Of a DNA stretch of 48,691 nucleotides, positions 16,059 to 26,500 are shown piece after piece. The stretch is from the NCBI RefSeq assembly GCF_003628445.1, contig NZ_RBZO01000030.1, positions 1-48,691 of the forward strand, in the 5' to 3' direction. The notes under the pieces were generated by a model that worked only from the letters and a program-made list of their open reading frames with translations, was not told where the DNA came from and did not search any database. This stretch comes from Oceanobacillus bengalensis (GTDB lineage: Bacteria > Bacillota > Bacilli > Bacillales > Amphibacillaceae). Positions within the stretch are counted from its first letter, which is position 1; each line of letters opens with the position of its first letter. Position numbers and translations under genes: made by a program.

Positions 16059-17540
16059 CTACTTATTTATTTCTTTAATAAATCTTTTAAATGCTGCCCG
16101 GTCCTTGAACACACCAGCATCTTCTAGTACTCTGACAAATTTTTTCCCTAGTTCTTTTTCCACAACGTTCTGTGCCTGATCTAAATCAGAAAGGGTGCCA
16201 TATTCAGCCTTTAGTTGTTCTGCCCATTCGATATGATAGTCTGCTACATCACAAGTCTCACCTAACAAAAATGCGCGAATTTCAGCTAGTTCATTTTTCA
16301 GGCGAGGTGGTAATACAGCAAGCCCCATCACTTCAATTAGTCCGATATTTTCCTTCTTAATATGATGCACCTCTGCATGTGGATGGAAAATGCCAAGAGG
16401 ATGTTCAGCAGTTGTGCGATTGTTTCGTAACACAAGGTCGAGCTCGAACCTAGCCTCCCGTTTTCTAGCAATTGGTGTAATCGTATTATGTGGCGTATCC
16501 CCACTAAAGGATAAGATATCTGCAGATTCGTCAGAATAGTTTCTCCATGTCCTTAGAATATGGTCAGCTGCTTCTACTAAATGCTCTTTCTGATTGGACC
16601 TCAGGCGGATGACAGACATTGGCCATTTAACAACTGATGCTTCAATCGAAGGGAATGCATCTAATTCAAAAGTAAATGCATCGCGAGCCTGAGTCATTGC
16701 AAATTCATAGCGCCCTGCCTGGTAATGGTCATGACTTAAGATAGATCCACCAACTATTGGTAAATCTGCATTTGAGCCAATGAAATAATGTGGGAACCTT
16801 TCTACAAAAGTGAGCAGTCTAGTAAACGCATCTCGGTCAATCTTCATGTTACGATGTGTTCCAGAAAGTAAAATACTATGCTCGTTATAGTAAACGTACG
16901 GGGAATATTGTAAATACCAATCTTCACCAAGTAAAGGTACATGAATGATGCGGTGGTTGGCACGTGCTGGATAAGCCGTGCGCCCTGTATATCCCTCATT
17001 TTCCTTACATAACAGACATTTTGGATAGTTGACCGCTGTTTGCTTCATTTCTCGCTCACGCTTGATTTGTTCCGGATCCTTTTCTGGCTTGGATAAGTTA
17101 ATGGTAATATCCATCTGGCCATAGTCGGTTTCTGCTTTATACGAAATATTTTTATTGATCCGGTTCATCTGAATGTAATTGCTATCCTTACTCAACTTGT
17201 AAAAGTAATTCGTTGCAGCTTCTGGTGATTCCTCGTATTTTTGAAAAAAAATTGCATTAACAGTGGAAGGACGCGCAACAAAACAGTTCATTATATTTGC
17301 GGATAAAATTTCTTTTTCATCAAAGACATCATAAATGACACCTTCACGTACCGCATAAGCAATGAGTTTCTCCAATATATCAGGAATCGTTTCATCTGGC
17401 TGAGATTCGACGTTCTCAGGAAAAGTATCCATTTGTAAAAGATGCATCACTTGGTTGCGAACGTAATTCGTATCTACGGATTCGATTAAACCTGCTTCGA
17501 GCGCCCTATGAATAAGTGCTGCAATGTCCTTAGCAATCAT
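16059..17540 (-). CDS. galT: UDP-glucose-hexose-1-phosphate uridylyltransferase, class II
   Basis: 493 residues from ATG at 17540, preceded by AAAGGAAGGG and starting one base after the galE stop; longer in-frame extension into galE is spurious. It belongs to the Firmicutes class II GalT family (about 500 residues), unlike E. coli GalT. Motifs include CLLCKENEGYTGRTAYPARANHRI, SILSHDHYQAGR and GIFHPHAEVHHIKKENIGLIEVMG, where the histidine-rich segments hold the uridylylation site. It exchanges galactose-1-P and UDP-glucose for UDP-galactose and glucose-1-P. Order and tight spacing show co-transcription with galK, galE and galM. Confidence 0.93.
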   Translation of the reverse strand: MIAKDIAALIHRALEAGLIESVDTNYVRNQVMHLLQMDTFPENVESQPDETIPDILEKLIAYAVREGVIYDVFDEKEILSANIMNCFVARPSTVNAIFFQKYEESPEAATNYFYKLSKDSNYIQMNRINKNISYKAETDYGQMDITINLSKPEKDPEQIKREREMKQTAVNYPKCLLCKENEGYTGRTAYPARANHRIIHVPLLGEDWYLQYSPYVYYNEHSILLSGTHRNMKIDRDAFTRLLTFVERFPHYFIGSNADLPIVGGSILSHDHYQAGRYEFAMTQARDAFTFELDAFPSIEASVVKWPMSVIRLRSNQKEHLVEAADHILRTWRNYSDESADILSFSGDTPHNTITPIARKREARFELDLVLRNNRTTAEHPLGIFHPHAEVHHIKKENIGLIEVMGLAVLPPRLKNELAEIRAFLLGETCDVADYHIEWAEQLKAEYGTLSDLDQAQNVVEKELGKKFVRVLEDAGVFKDRAAFKRFIKEINK

Positions 17541-17541
17541 G

Positions 17542-18537
17542 TTACCCTTCCTTTCCATAGCCTTCTGGATGAGAGTGATGCCAGTTCCATGCATCTTCAA
17601 AAATCTTCGTGACAGAAGTGCGAGTCGGATTCCAACCGAGGATTTCCTTTGCTTTTTCCGAACTTGCAATTAATGTACTTGGGTCACCTGCACGGCGCGG
17701 TCCAACTTGTGCGGGTATTTCTTTTGCCGTTACTTTACGGGCAGCGTCAATCATTTCTTTCACGGAAAACCCTTCATTACTTCCAAGGTTGAAAATATTG
17801 CTTTCTGCCCCTTTACGTAAATAGTTAAGTGCTAATAGATGGGCATCAATCAAGTCTTCTACATGAACATAGTCACGAATACAAGTGCCGTCTGGTGTAT
17901 CATAATCTTCACCAAAAATCGTTATATGTTCGCGCTGTCCAAGTGCTGTCTGTAAAATGATCGGAACCAAATGTGATTCCGGACGATGGTCTTCACCGAT
18001 TTCTGCTGTTTCACGTGCACCAGCTACATTGAAATACCTTAACGAAACAAATGTAATGCCATGTGCTTGTTCCGTCCATTTCATCATTTTCTCCATTGTA
18101 AGCTTTGTTTCTCCGTACGTGCTTGTCGGATTCGCCGTCATTGTTTCTGTAATTGGTACCGTTTCAGGTTCACCGTAAGTTGCAGCAGTGGAGGAGAAGA
18201 CGATATGTTTCACACCAGCTTCCACCATTGCCTGAAGGACAACTTGGGTTCCGTACACATTGTTATCAAAGTATTTTAATGGTTTTTCCATCGATTCCCC
18301 TACAAGTGAATTAGCTGCAAAATGAATGACCGCTTCTATGGATTCTTTTTCAAATACAGTACGAAGAAAGTCAATTTTACGTATGTCACCTTCGTAAAAG
18401 GTTGCTTTCGGATGTACGGCACTCCTATGCCCCGTTTCTAAATTATCAACGACAACAACTTCTTCACCTTGATCGATTAATTGGTAGACTGCATGGGAGC
18501 CGATGTATCCAGCCCCACCTAAAACTAAAATACTCAT
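17542..18537 (-). CDS. galE: UDP-glucose 4-epimerase
   Basis: 331 residues, normal for GalE. Short-chain dehydrogenase fold: NAD-binding GGAGYIGSH (7-15), [27 protein letters not shown], and catalytic Tyr141 and Lys145 in YGETK. It interconverts UDP-galactose and UDP-glucose, closing the Leloir cycle. Its ATG overlaps the galK stop (ATGA), and galT begins one base after its own stop, so the three genes are translationally linked. Confidence 0.95.
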   Translation of the reverse strand: MSILVLGGAGYIGSHAVYQLIDQGEEVVVVDNLETGHRSAVHPKATFYEGDIRKIDFLRTVFEKESIEAVIHFAANSLVGESMEKPLKYFDNNVYGTQVVLQAMVEAGVKHIVFSSTAATYGEPETVPITETMTANPTSTYGETKLTMEKMMKWTEQAHGITFVSLRYFNVAGARETAEIGEDHRPESHLVPIILQTALGQREHITIFGEDYDTPDGTCIRDYVHVEDLIDAHLLALNYLRKGAESNIFNLGSNEGFSVKEMIDAARKVTAKEIPAQVGPRRAGDPSTLIASSEKAKEILGWNPTRTSVTKIFEDAWNWHHSHPEGYGKEG

Positions 18538-19718
18538 TTTAACACTCCTTCCGATATCTCTTTTGCACCATCACCGATTGTTGCGATATAGAATGTTGCA
18601 TCATAGCCAACTCTTTCATGGTAGATGGCGTTTACATTTTCTTTAAACGCTTCGACCTTATCTTTTTCAACAATCGCAATCGCACAACCACCAAATCCAG
18701 CACCAGTCATCCGTGCACCAACAACGCCATCTTGTTCCCAAGCAACTTCAACAATCGTATCAAGCTCGGTGCCTGTCACCTCATAATCATCTCTTAAGGA
18801 AATGTGCGATGCATTCATCAGTTTTCCGAAGGCTTCAAGTTCACCTTGTTGTAAATGCTCTAGAGCTTCCACTGTACGTGCGTTTTCGTATACTGCATGT
18901 GTTGCGCGTCTTTGATTGGTTTCATTCGTAATGAGGTGTTTATGCTCCTCAAATGCTTCCTTGCTTAGCTCGCCTAAGCTATTAATAGAAAGTTCTTTTT
19001 GTAAATCCTTTAATGCTGCTTCACATTCGCTACGTCGCTCATTGTATTTAGAGACAGCGAGGGTACGTTGTTTATTTGTATTAATAATAACAATAACATG
19101 ATTTTCTAACACGATTGGTGCGTATTGATAATCTAACGTGTTGCAGTCTAGAAGGATGGCGTGATCTTTCTTGCCCATTCCAATCGCAAATTGATCCATG
19201 ATGCCACTGTTAACGCCAATGTATTCATTTTCTACCTTTTTCCCGATTTTTATCAGTTCGAAGCGGTCGATATTGAAGTCATATAACCCTTCTAATAAAA
19301 CACCTGTTGCAAGTTCAATCGATGCAGATGAGGAAAGACCAGCACCATTCGGGATGTTTCCGTAAAATAATATATCTGCTCCGGTCGAGATGTCATATCC
19401 TGCTTGTTTTAGATAAAGTAGCATTCCCTTTGGATAATTCGCCCAAGTATCTGCTTTATCATAAGTTAAATAGGATAAATCACACTCGATGATACCAATT
19501 TCCTCGAAGTTTATTGAATAAAAACGGACAATTTGATCGTCCCGTTTTACACCAAGTGCATAGGTCCCGAACGAGATGGAAGCAGGGAAGACATGCCCAC
19601 CATTGTAATCGGTGTGTTCGCCGATGAGATTGATTCTTCCTGGGGCGAAGAAGGTTCTTGGTTGTTTGGTTGTTTGGAAAATGTTTTTGAATGTTGATAT
19701 TAGTGATGAAATATTCAT
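18534..19718 (-). CDS. galK: Galactokinase
   Basis: 394 residues, typical. The galactokinase signature [15 protein letters not shown] lies near residue 28, the GHMP ATP-binding motif [11 protein letters not shown] near residue 122, and the C-terminal GHMP motif [15 protein letters not shown] near 340. It phosphorylates alpha-galactose to galactose-1-phosphate. GGAGGAAA precedes ATG at 19718. First gene of galKETM; the shared 17-bp palindrome lies 59 nt upstream, suggesting control by the ROK protein together with the divergent sulfatase operon. Confidence 0.95.
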   Translation of the reverse strand: MNISSLISTFKNIFQTTKQPRTFFAPGRINLIGEHTDYNGGHVFPASISFGTYALGVKRDDQIVRFYSINFEEIGIIECDLSYLTYDKADTWANYPKGMLLYLKQAGYDISTGADILFYGNIPNGAGLSSSASIELATGVLLEGLYDFNIDRFELIKIGKKVENEYIGVNSGIMDQFAIGMGKKDHAILLDCNTLDYQYAPIVLENHVIVIINTNKQRTLAVSKYNERRSECEAALKDLQKELSINSLGELSKEAFEEHKHLITNETNQRRATHAVYENARTVEALEHLQQGELEAFGKLMNASHISLRDDYEVTGTELDTIVEVAWEQDGVVGARMTGAGFGGCAIAIVEKDKVEAFKENVNAIYHERVGYDATFYIATIGDGAKEISEGVLK

Positions 19719-19776
19719 AATGATTTTCCTCCATAATGTAATGAAAAGATTTTGTTACCGATGCCAGTTTAATATA

Positions 19777-19793
19777 TTAATTAATTTAATTAA
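19777..19793. promoter_or_regulatory. Candidate ROK operator upstream of galK
   Basis: TTAATTAATTTAATTAA, identical over all 17 bases to the site at 20160-20176 and with one difference from that at 13734. AT-rich palindromes can arise by chance, but three copies at the three regulatory regions of one pathway are suggestive. I could not assign a confident galK -35/-10 pair. Confidence 0.6.
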
Positions 19794-19819
19794 GTTTAGG
19801 TTACTATGTTTTTTATAAA

Positions 19820-20122
19820 AGTTCAAGAGGAAATGTTGTAGACATTATCTTGCAGATGCGAGAACAAGAGAGTTTGCTTTCCATAATTGCTTTATCCAGG
19901 AAATTAAGGATAGAGACGCATTTTTTGATTATCTCGTATTATCCTAGGACCTAAGTACCAAATGTATAGACAATGGGAAAACAAGACCTTTGTATAGATA
20001 AAATCAATCTTTATAATAGACTTTTAAAAAAATAAACTAAGCATCTTATAACACATAGGAGCAAGTATATTAATACTAATTTGCCTTTGTAATATTTCTT
20101 TTAAATTATTCTAATAATTATA
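19820..20122. other. Divergent intergenic region between galK and the SBP gene
   Basis: Apart from the operators at its two ends I see no gene. An open stretch of 35 codons (19840-19947) reads RHYLADARTREFAF...FFDYLVLS before a stop, without a start or SD; it may be a gene relic or chance. The rest is AT-rich. Confidence 0.4.
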
Positions 20123-20176
20123 TTGACAAGTTAAAAAATTGCGTTTATCATTTAGATAGTTAATTAATTTAATTAA
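20123..20176 (+). promoter_or_regulatory. Promoter and ROK operator of the sulfated-glycan operon
   Basis: TTGACA (20123-20128) and TATCAT (20146-20151) are 17 bp apart, giving a start near 20158. TTAATTAATTTAATTAA follows at 20160-20176, directly over the start, an ideal place for a repressor. Confidence 0.7.
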
Positions 20177-20230
20177 TGTGATGATGAAGGTTTATTGTGA
20201 CAGTCAAGGGTTTTTATTTTTTTATCCTAT

Positions 20231-20245
20231 TTGGAAGCGGATTCA
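20231..20245. promoter_or_regulatory. cre (CcpA) site in the leader of the sulfated-glycan operon
   Basis: TTGGAAGCGGATTCA fits WTGNAANCGNWNNCW at every position. It lies about 75 nt after the predicted start site, a position that works by roadblock. Implies glucose repression of the operon. Confidence 0.65.
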
Positions 20246-20343
20246 TAAGGGAGGTCTGTCTATTCATTAATTTATAATCTTATGAAGGTAGTTAAAAAAA
20301 GAATCTATACATTTGTAATTATTGAATAAAAAGGGGAGATTCA

Positions 20344-21645
20344 ATGATGAAGAAGAGGTTAATTTTACTTATTGGAATCGTTTTAACTGCTATCACACTT
20401 GCAGCATGTTCTGGCGGAGGATCAGATGATGCTGGTGGTGATGTTGAGGTGCCAGAGGGTGCTACAGAGGTTGTTATGTGGAACCTATTTGGAGGTGGTG
20501 ATGCGGCGTTTATGCAGGAAATTGTTGATGAATTTAACGCAAGTCAGGATGCGATTTTCGTTAACAATGTTCAACAAGAATTTGAAGAGTATTATACAAA
20601 ATTGATTACGAGTGTTTCTGCAGGTAAAGGGCCGGATTTGGCTGTTTCCCATGCGAGTGTACTTCCAGAATTGGTAAGTCAGGGACTTGTACAGGAATTA
20701 GATACATATGGTGAAGAAGTTGGTGTAAACTGGGGTGAATTCAATCAAAACATTCTAGAATCGACGGTTTTCGATGAGCAACACTATGCTATACCAATCG
20801 ATACACACCCACATATCTTTTTCGTGAATAATAAGCTTGTCGGTGATGCTGGTCTTATGAATGAGGATGGCAGTGTGAAAATGGAACAGACACCAGAAGG
20901 GTTTGTTGAGTTCATGACCACACTTAAAGAAGAATTACCGGAAGATAAATTTCCAATGTCGTTTTCTACTGCTGGTGTAGATTCCTATCGGTTATGGTTT
21001 TCTTTCTATACCCAATTAGGTGGAGAAAATATTGTAACAGATGACTTAGAAAATCCTGAATATGTACTTGATGTTGACAAAGCGATTGAAGCTGCAGAAT
21101 ATATGCATGATTTATGGCATGAACATGAAGTAATTCCACTGAATTTAGCAGATTTCTATGCTGATTTCCAATCTGGTAATGCAGCCACTACATCTACTGG
21201 GGTATGGGCAACTGGTACTTGGGAAGCTACGGAAGAATTAGAATTTACAGCATTACCTGCACCAAATATATTTGGTCAGGACGCTGCATTTGGCAATTCG
21301 CATACCTTTGTGGTTCCTACTAGTCAGGATGCAGACCCTGAAGTTCAAAAAGGTGCTATTGAATTTATGGACTACGCCACAGATAAAGGTGTCATTTGGG
21401 CAGAAGCAGGACATATTCCATCAAAAACAACTGTTGTTGAATCAGAAGAATATGCAGAACTTCCATATCGTAGTGATTACGTAGAAGTAGCAAACTATGT
21501 TAATTTTCCAGACCAAACCGTTCATGCACGTGGTATCGAGGATATAATGATTCGCAATCTTGATCTTATCTGGACAGATGAGGAGTCTCCTGAAGAAGCA
21601 TTTAAATTGATTGAAGATGAAGTAAAAGCGTTAATAGGAGGATAA
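20344..21645 (+). CDS. Extracellular solute-binding lipoprotein (CUT1, oligosaccharide type)
   Basis: 433 residues; signal sequence with lipobox TLAAC (Cys22). The mature part is a family-1 binding protein: EVVMWNLFGGGDAAFMQEIVDEFNASQ, then VQQEFEEYYTKLITSVSAGKGPDLAVSH and YAIPIDTHPHIFFVNNKL. It should capture oligosaccharides released by the secreted GH43 enzyme and hand them to the two permeases that follow. AAAGGGGAG precedes tandem ATGs at 20344. First gene of the plus-strand operon under the ROK-type operator and cre site; followed by an attenuator hairpin. No ATPase gene is present, so a shared MsmX-type ATPase is implied. Confidence 0.9.
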   Translation: MMKKRLILLIGIVLTAITLAACSGGGSDDAGGDVEVPEGATEVVMWNLFGGGDAAFMQEIVDEFNASQDAIFVNNVQQEFEEYYTKLITSVSAGKGPDLAVSHASVLPELVSQGLVQELDTYGEEVGVNWGEFNQNILESTVFDEQHYAIPIDTHPHIFFVNNKLVGDAGLMNEDGSVKMEQTPEGFVEFMTTLKEELPEDKFPMSFSTAGVDSYRLWFSFYTQLGGENIVTDDLENPEYVLDVDKAIEAAEYMHDLWHEHEVIPLNLADFYADFQSGNAATTSTGVWATGTWEATEELEFTALPAPNIFGQDAAFGNSHTFVVPTSQDADPEVQKGAIEFMDYATDKGVIWAEAGHIPSKTTVVESEEYAELPYRSDYVEVANYVNFPDQTVHARGIEDIMIRNLDLIWTDEESPEEAFKLIEDEVKALIGG

Positions 21646-21658
21646 TTTAAACAGTCTT

Positions 21659-21686
21659 AGCTCCTAATTTCCTTTAGGAGCTTTTG
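21659..21686 (+). terminator. Attenuator-like hairpin between SBP and permease genes
   Basis: AGCTCCTAA (21659-21667) pairs with TTAGGAGCT (21674-21682), followed by TTT. Such leaky hairpins keep binding protein in excess over permease. Confidence 0.7.
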
Positions 21687-21712
21687 ACCTTTAATGGGAA
21701 AGGGGTTTATTT

Positions 21713-22588
21713 ATGAAAAACAAGTTATTGTTACAGGATATGAAGGCAGTTCCTTTTCTTTTGCCCTTTTTTATCGTATACATGATCTTCACTATATTTC
21801 CTGTAATCAAAGGGCTGGAAATGAGCTTCTATGATTGGTCATTAATTGGAAAACTGGACTTCGTTGGGTTGGAAAACTTTACGGTCATGTTTAGTGATCC
21901 TTTTTTCTGGAGAAGTCTTTGGAATACAACATTATTTGTTATTTTAACAACACCAACAATGATGTTGCTTGCACTAGGGCTGGCATTACTCGCTAACTTA
22001 AATACGAAGCTTCAAACCTTTTTCAGAGGGGCTTATTTTCTCCCAAGTATTTTATCCGTTGCAGTTATTTCCTTTCTGGCAATCTTTATGCTGCAACCAT
22101 ATAACGGATTCGTTAATACCATTCTTCATAGCATAGGGATCGAAGCAGAGCCTTTTTGGCTGGCTGATAAATATCTGGCTTGGATTACGATTGTAGTTGT
22201 TACATTATGGTGGACGGTAGGAACGAATATGATTTTATTTCTTGTCGCATTACAGGATATTCCAGAATCATTGTACGAGGCAAGTGAAATCGATGGAGCA
22301 ACTCGCTGGCAGCAGTTTTGGTACATTACATTGCCGCAACTGAAGCCAATTTCAAAAGTTATTTTGCTGTTGCAGGTCCTTGCCTCATTTAAAGTGTTTG
22401 CACAAATTATGTTAATTACTGGCGGTGGTCCTGGTGGTGCGACTAGACCTCTCATTCAATATATCTATGAATCTGGCTTTACACAAAATAATTTAGGGTA
22501 TGCTGCTGCGATGTCCTTTGCGCTCTTCTTTATCCTATTAATTTTGTCGATTATTCAGCTAAGACCGCAGAGATCGGAGGAGAGTTAA
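21713..22588 (+). CDS. Sugar ABC permease, MalF/UgpA type
   Basis: 291 residues with six hydrophobic helices; the EAA loop is recognisable at YEASEIDGATRWQQFWYITLPQLKP, the site that contacts the ATPase. Starts PFLLPFFIVYMIFTIFPVIKGLEMSFYDW, typical for CUT1 MalF-type subunits without the long periplasmic loop. A strong SD (GGGAAAGGGG) is present. Only 1 nt separates it from the partner permease gene. Confidence 0.92.
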   Translation: MKNKLLLQDMKAVPFLLPFFIVYMIFTIFPVIKGLEMSFYDWSLIGKLDFVGLENFTVMFSDPFFWRSLWNTTLFVILTTPTMMLLALGLALLANLNTKLQTFFRGAYFLPSILSVAVISFLAIFMLQPYNGFVNTILHSIGIEAEPFWLADKYLAWITIVVVTLWWTVGTNMILFLVALQDIPESLYEASEIDGATRWQQFWYITLPQLKPISKVILLLQVLASFKVFAQIMLITGGGPGGATRPLIQYIYESGFTQNNLGYAAAMSFALFFILLILSIIQLRPQRSEES

Positions 22589-22589
22589 C

Positions 22590-23513
22590 ATGGGACAACC
22601 TAATCCAATCCCAAATATAGATGTAGAAAAGCCATTAGAAAAAAGGAATAAGCAACCGAATGATAAAAAGAAACATTCAACACAATTGAACAGGAGTCGT
22701 GATCCTTTTCACCCTGTTAAAATTACGGTAGCGATTGCAGTTGGACTCTTGTTTGTTCTTCCTATTATATGGATGATCCTTGTTTCTTTGAAACCAGATG
22801 GATTCAGTACAACGAATCCACTTGAATGGTTTTTACCACCATTTACATTTTCTAATTACACAAATATTATTTCTGACACTTTAATACTTCGCTGGACGTT
22901 TAATAGTTTTATTGTCGCGCTTATTACAACGATTTTAACGTTAATCGTGACATCATTAGCATCGTTTGCAATATCGCAAATGAAATTTCGTTTCAAAAGA
23001 ACGATTTTTATATTCTTCCTGGTAGGCTTAATGATACCAGGGGAAGCAACCATTATTCCGTTATATGAAACAGCGAAGAGTTTAAACTTGATTGATAGTT
23101 ATGCAGGACTGATTCTACCGATGATTGCTTCACCACTAGGTGTAATCATATTAAAGAGCTTCTTTGATGGGATACCGAAAGAATTATTTGAAAGTGCAAA
23201 AATGGATGGATGTTCCAATATTAAACTGTTTTATAAAATAGCCTTGCCCCTTGCCAAGCCAGCTTTGGCAGCAATAGCTATCTTTACATTTATTGGGTCC
23301 TGGAATAATTTCCTATGGCCATACTTGTCTATCTTATCTGAAGAACTCTATACGTTACCAGTAGGTCTTCCGGTATTTAATTCTAGCTATTCGCAAGCCT
23401 ATGTACTGCCAATGACAGCGAATGCCATTGCATCCATACCAGTTATTATTGTGTTCTTACTCTTTCAAAAACAAATTATTAAAGGAATTAGCTTCACAGG
23501 GCTTAAAGGATAA
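22590..23513 (+). CDS. Sugar ABC permease, MalG/UgpE type, with basic N-terminal extension
   Basis: 307 residues. A polar, lysine-rich extension of about 45 residues (GQPNPIPNIDVEKPLEKRNK...) precedes the first helix; MalG-type proteins usually have 10-20. Six membrane segments follow. The EAA loop is FESAKMDGCSNIKLFYKIALPLAKPALAA. CGGAGGAGAG precedes ATG. It forms the heterodimeric channel with the previous product. Confidence 0.92.
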   Translation: MGQPNPIPNIDVEKPLEKRNKQPNDKKKHSTQLNRSRDPFHPVKITVAIAVGLLFVLPIIWMILVSLKPDGFSTTNPLEWFLPPFTFSNYTNIISDTLILRWTFNSFIVALITTILTLIVTSLASFAISQMKFRFKRTIFIFFLVGLMIPGEATIIPLYETAKSLNLIDSYAGLILPMIASPLGVIILKSFFDGIPKELFESAKMDGCSNIKLFYKIALPLAKPALAAIAIFTFIGSWNNFLWPYLSILSEELYTLPVGLPVFNSSYSQAYVLPMTANAIASIPVIIVFLLFQKQIIKGISFTGLKG

Positions 23514-23596
23514 AACTGTGAGAATAAGAGGATATGAGCTTACGATGAAATAGCAGCATAGATAGAATCCATTAATGGAACGAGGAGAAACTTTCT

Positions 23597-26500
23597 ATGA
23601 AAAAAATTATTTCACTGCTAGTTGTAGCAGCATTTGGCAGTATCTTGTATGCACCACAAACATCTTTTTCATATAGTAACCCTTTGGATATACCAGATTC
23701 TTGGGTATGGGATCATGGAGACTTTTATGGGGAAGGTGATCCATATATTCTAAAGCACAATGGAATATATTATCTTTATGCGAGTACCGTGGACGATAAA
23801 AGTGGAGTGAAGGCATGGTGGTCGACGGATTTAATCGACTGGACCTATGGTGGGCTAGTTACAGAAGAGCCTAGTACAAAAGCGGCATATGCACCTGAGG
23901 TAACGTATTGGAATGGAGCTTTTTATATGTACACATCTCCAGGTGGAAATGGACATTACGTTTATAAAAGTTCTAGTCCACTTGGGCCTTTTGTTAAGGA
24001 GACTAACAATTTAGGCATGGGGATCGATGGAAGTGTTTTTATCGATGATGATGGTCAGTGGTATTTTTATAGTACTGGCACGAATAGCATTATGGCAAGA
24101 CCTATGGACGACCCATATACATTTGGGGAGGCTATCGATACGGGAGCATCAATGAATGGCTGGACTGAGGGATCAACAGTACTGAAAAGAAATGGAAAGT
24201 ACTTTATGACATATACGGGAAATCATATTTGGAATAAAGCATATCGGGTTGATTATGGCAGCAGTGATTCACCAATAGAAGGATTTACAAACGAAACAGG
24301 GCAAAATCCTATTTTGATTAACACGGAAGGCTCACATGTTGGACTGGGTCACAATTCAATCGTCCGTGGTCCTGATCTGGACACACATTATATGGTATAT
24401 CATAGTCATGCAAATCCCGGCCGTGAAACGAATCTCGATCGAATTGTCTGGAATGGTGACAAAATGCTTTTACTTGGACCAACGACTTTTAAACAACAAA
24501 ATCCTGATATGCCGGATTTCAGTGATCGTTTCGGGCGTAGTGAAATAGGAAATGATTGGTTAACGGTAAATGGGGGAAACTGGAGTATTTCAAACGATTG
24601 GTTACAACAGGAATCCATTGGTGATACGAAGTGGTATCGGCAGGTTACAGCAAACACTACTGAAGAAAACTATACTGCAGAATTTAATGCGGAAATGATT
24701 AATCAAGGTTCCAGTTCCAATCCAAGATTTGGTGCAGTATTTTCTTATTCCGATGAAGATAACTATGGAATAGCTGTATTAAGTCCTAATAAAAATAGAC
24801 TTGAAACATTTTTTCGGGTAGATGGAGTTGATCAGGGTTGGGAAACTTCTGAACTTCCGTCTGATTACGATTATTCTTACCTGCATCAAATAAGGGTGGA
24901 AAAAGCAGACACAGAATTTCGAATATATGTCGATGGAATGTTAAAACAAACGAGAGAAATTAGTGGACTGAGTGGTGGGAAAATAGGTTATACCACTTCC
25001 GATGTTCATGCAGAATTTGGTTTTATTGCTTCCAGTAGTAAAGTAGACGGAAGCAGTGCGTATGATGCATACAAACCTTTACCAGGTTCCATTGAAGCCG
25101 TCCATTATAATACTGGTGGTGAGGGGAAAGCGTATCATGAAATTACAAATGAGAGGAATGAGGAGTACAGACAAGATAGCGTAGACATTCAAGCAAATCC
25201 TGAGGGCGGCTTTAAAATAAGTTCATATCAGGAAGGTGAATGGCTGAAATATAATGCCAATATAGAGGAAAGTGGCGGATACGACGTCAGTTTAAGGGTA
25301 GCAACATCGGAGGAGGACGCCCGGGTCAGGCTTTGGTTAGATGACGATACGGATTTAACAGGTGTTGTTCCGGTTCCAAATACTGGAGGTAGTGATCAAT
25401 GGGAGAACATATTCATTGATGGGGTTTCTTTGCCAGAAGGGAATCACACGATTAAGGTGGAAGTTGTCCAAGGAGAATTTGATTTTGCAAGTATGAGTGT
25501 TAATAAGCGCAAAATTGTATCTGTTCTCTTCGATGACTTTAACGATGGAAGTGATGATGGTTGGACACCACATGATGGTTTCTGGAAGGTGGGTACAAAT
25601 TCAGATGCACCAAGTGTTTTTGATACCCCTAAACCATTACCTGGAGTAATAGAAGCCGCCTACTATAAGTCGGGGGGCGAAGGAGTAGCCTATCACGACA
25701 CGACACCTGAAAATATTGGAGGAGCCCTTCGAGGGGATGCCGTTGATATTCGGAATAGGCCACAAGGTGGTACTGCTGTTGGCTGGAATCAGACGGATGA
25801 ATGGTTAAAATACAATGTCAATGTAAAAGAAAACGGCCTATATAATTTAAGGCTTAATGCTGCAACCACTTTTACGGAGGCAAAAGTAAGATTATGGCTA
25901 AATGATGAAATTGATTTAACAGGTGTCATAGATGTTCCGAGTACAGGAGATTGGAATAACTTTCAGCCTATAACAAAGGAAGGGATAACCCTACCAGAGG
26001 GTGAGCATACGATCACAGTTGAGTTTGTTAATGGAGAGTTCGATTTTTCTGGATTCAGTTTCACTTCTTATGATATCCATAAACCATTGCCTGGAGTAAT
26101 CGAGGCTGAGGATTATAATCTAGGTGGCGAAGGAGTAGCCTATCATGATAATACAGATGAAAATAGTGGTGGAGAATATCGTAACGATAGTGTAGATATC
26201 CGTTCGACAGCTGATGATGGCTTTGCTGTTGAAAACTATGAAAAAGGAGAATGGCTCAACTATAACGTTGATATAGCAGAAGAAGGTAATTACGGTATTG
26301 ATTTGATTGTTGCCTCCACACAGGATAATGCCCAATTAAAAGTAGTCTTGGATGATACAGAACTGACAGAAGTTATTGATATCCCGAACAGTGGTGATAA
26401 GAATAATTGGCAAACGATTACAGTAAAGGATGTTAATTTACCAAAAGGCAAGCATACGCTAAGGGTTGAGGCAGTTCGAGGAGAGTTCGACTTCTCAAAA

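Noticed and set aside
17542-17669. N-terminal extension of galT into galE
   Set aside because: A good SD and ATG at 17540 give the normal class II GalT length; the extension overlaps galE in another frame.
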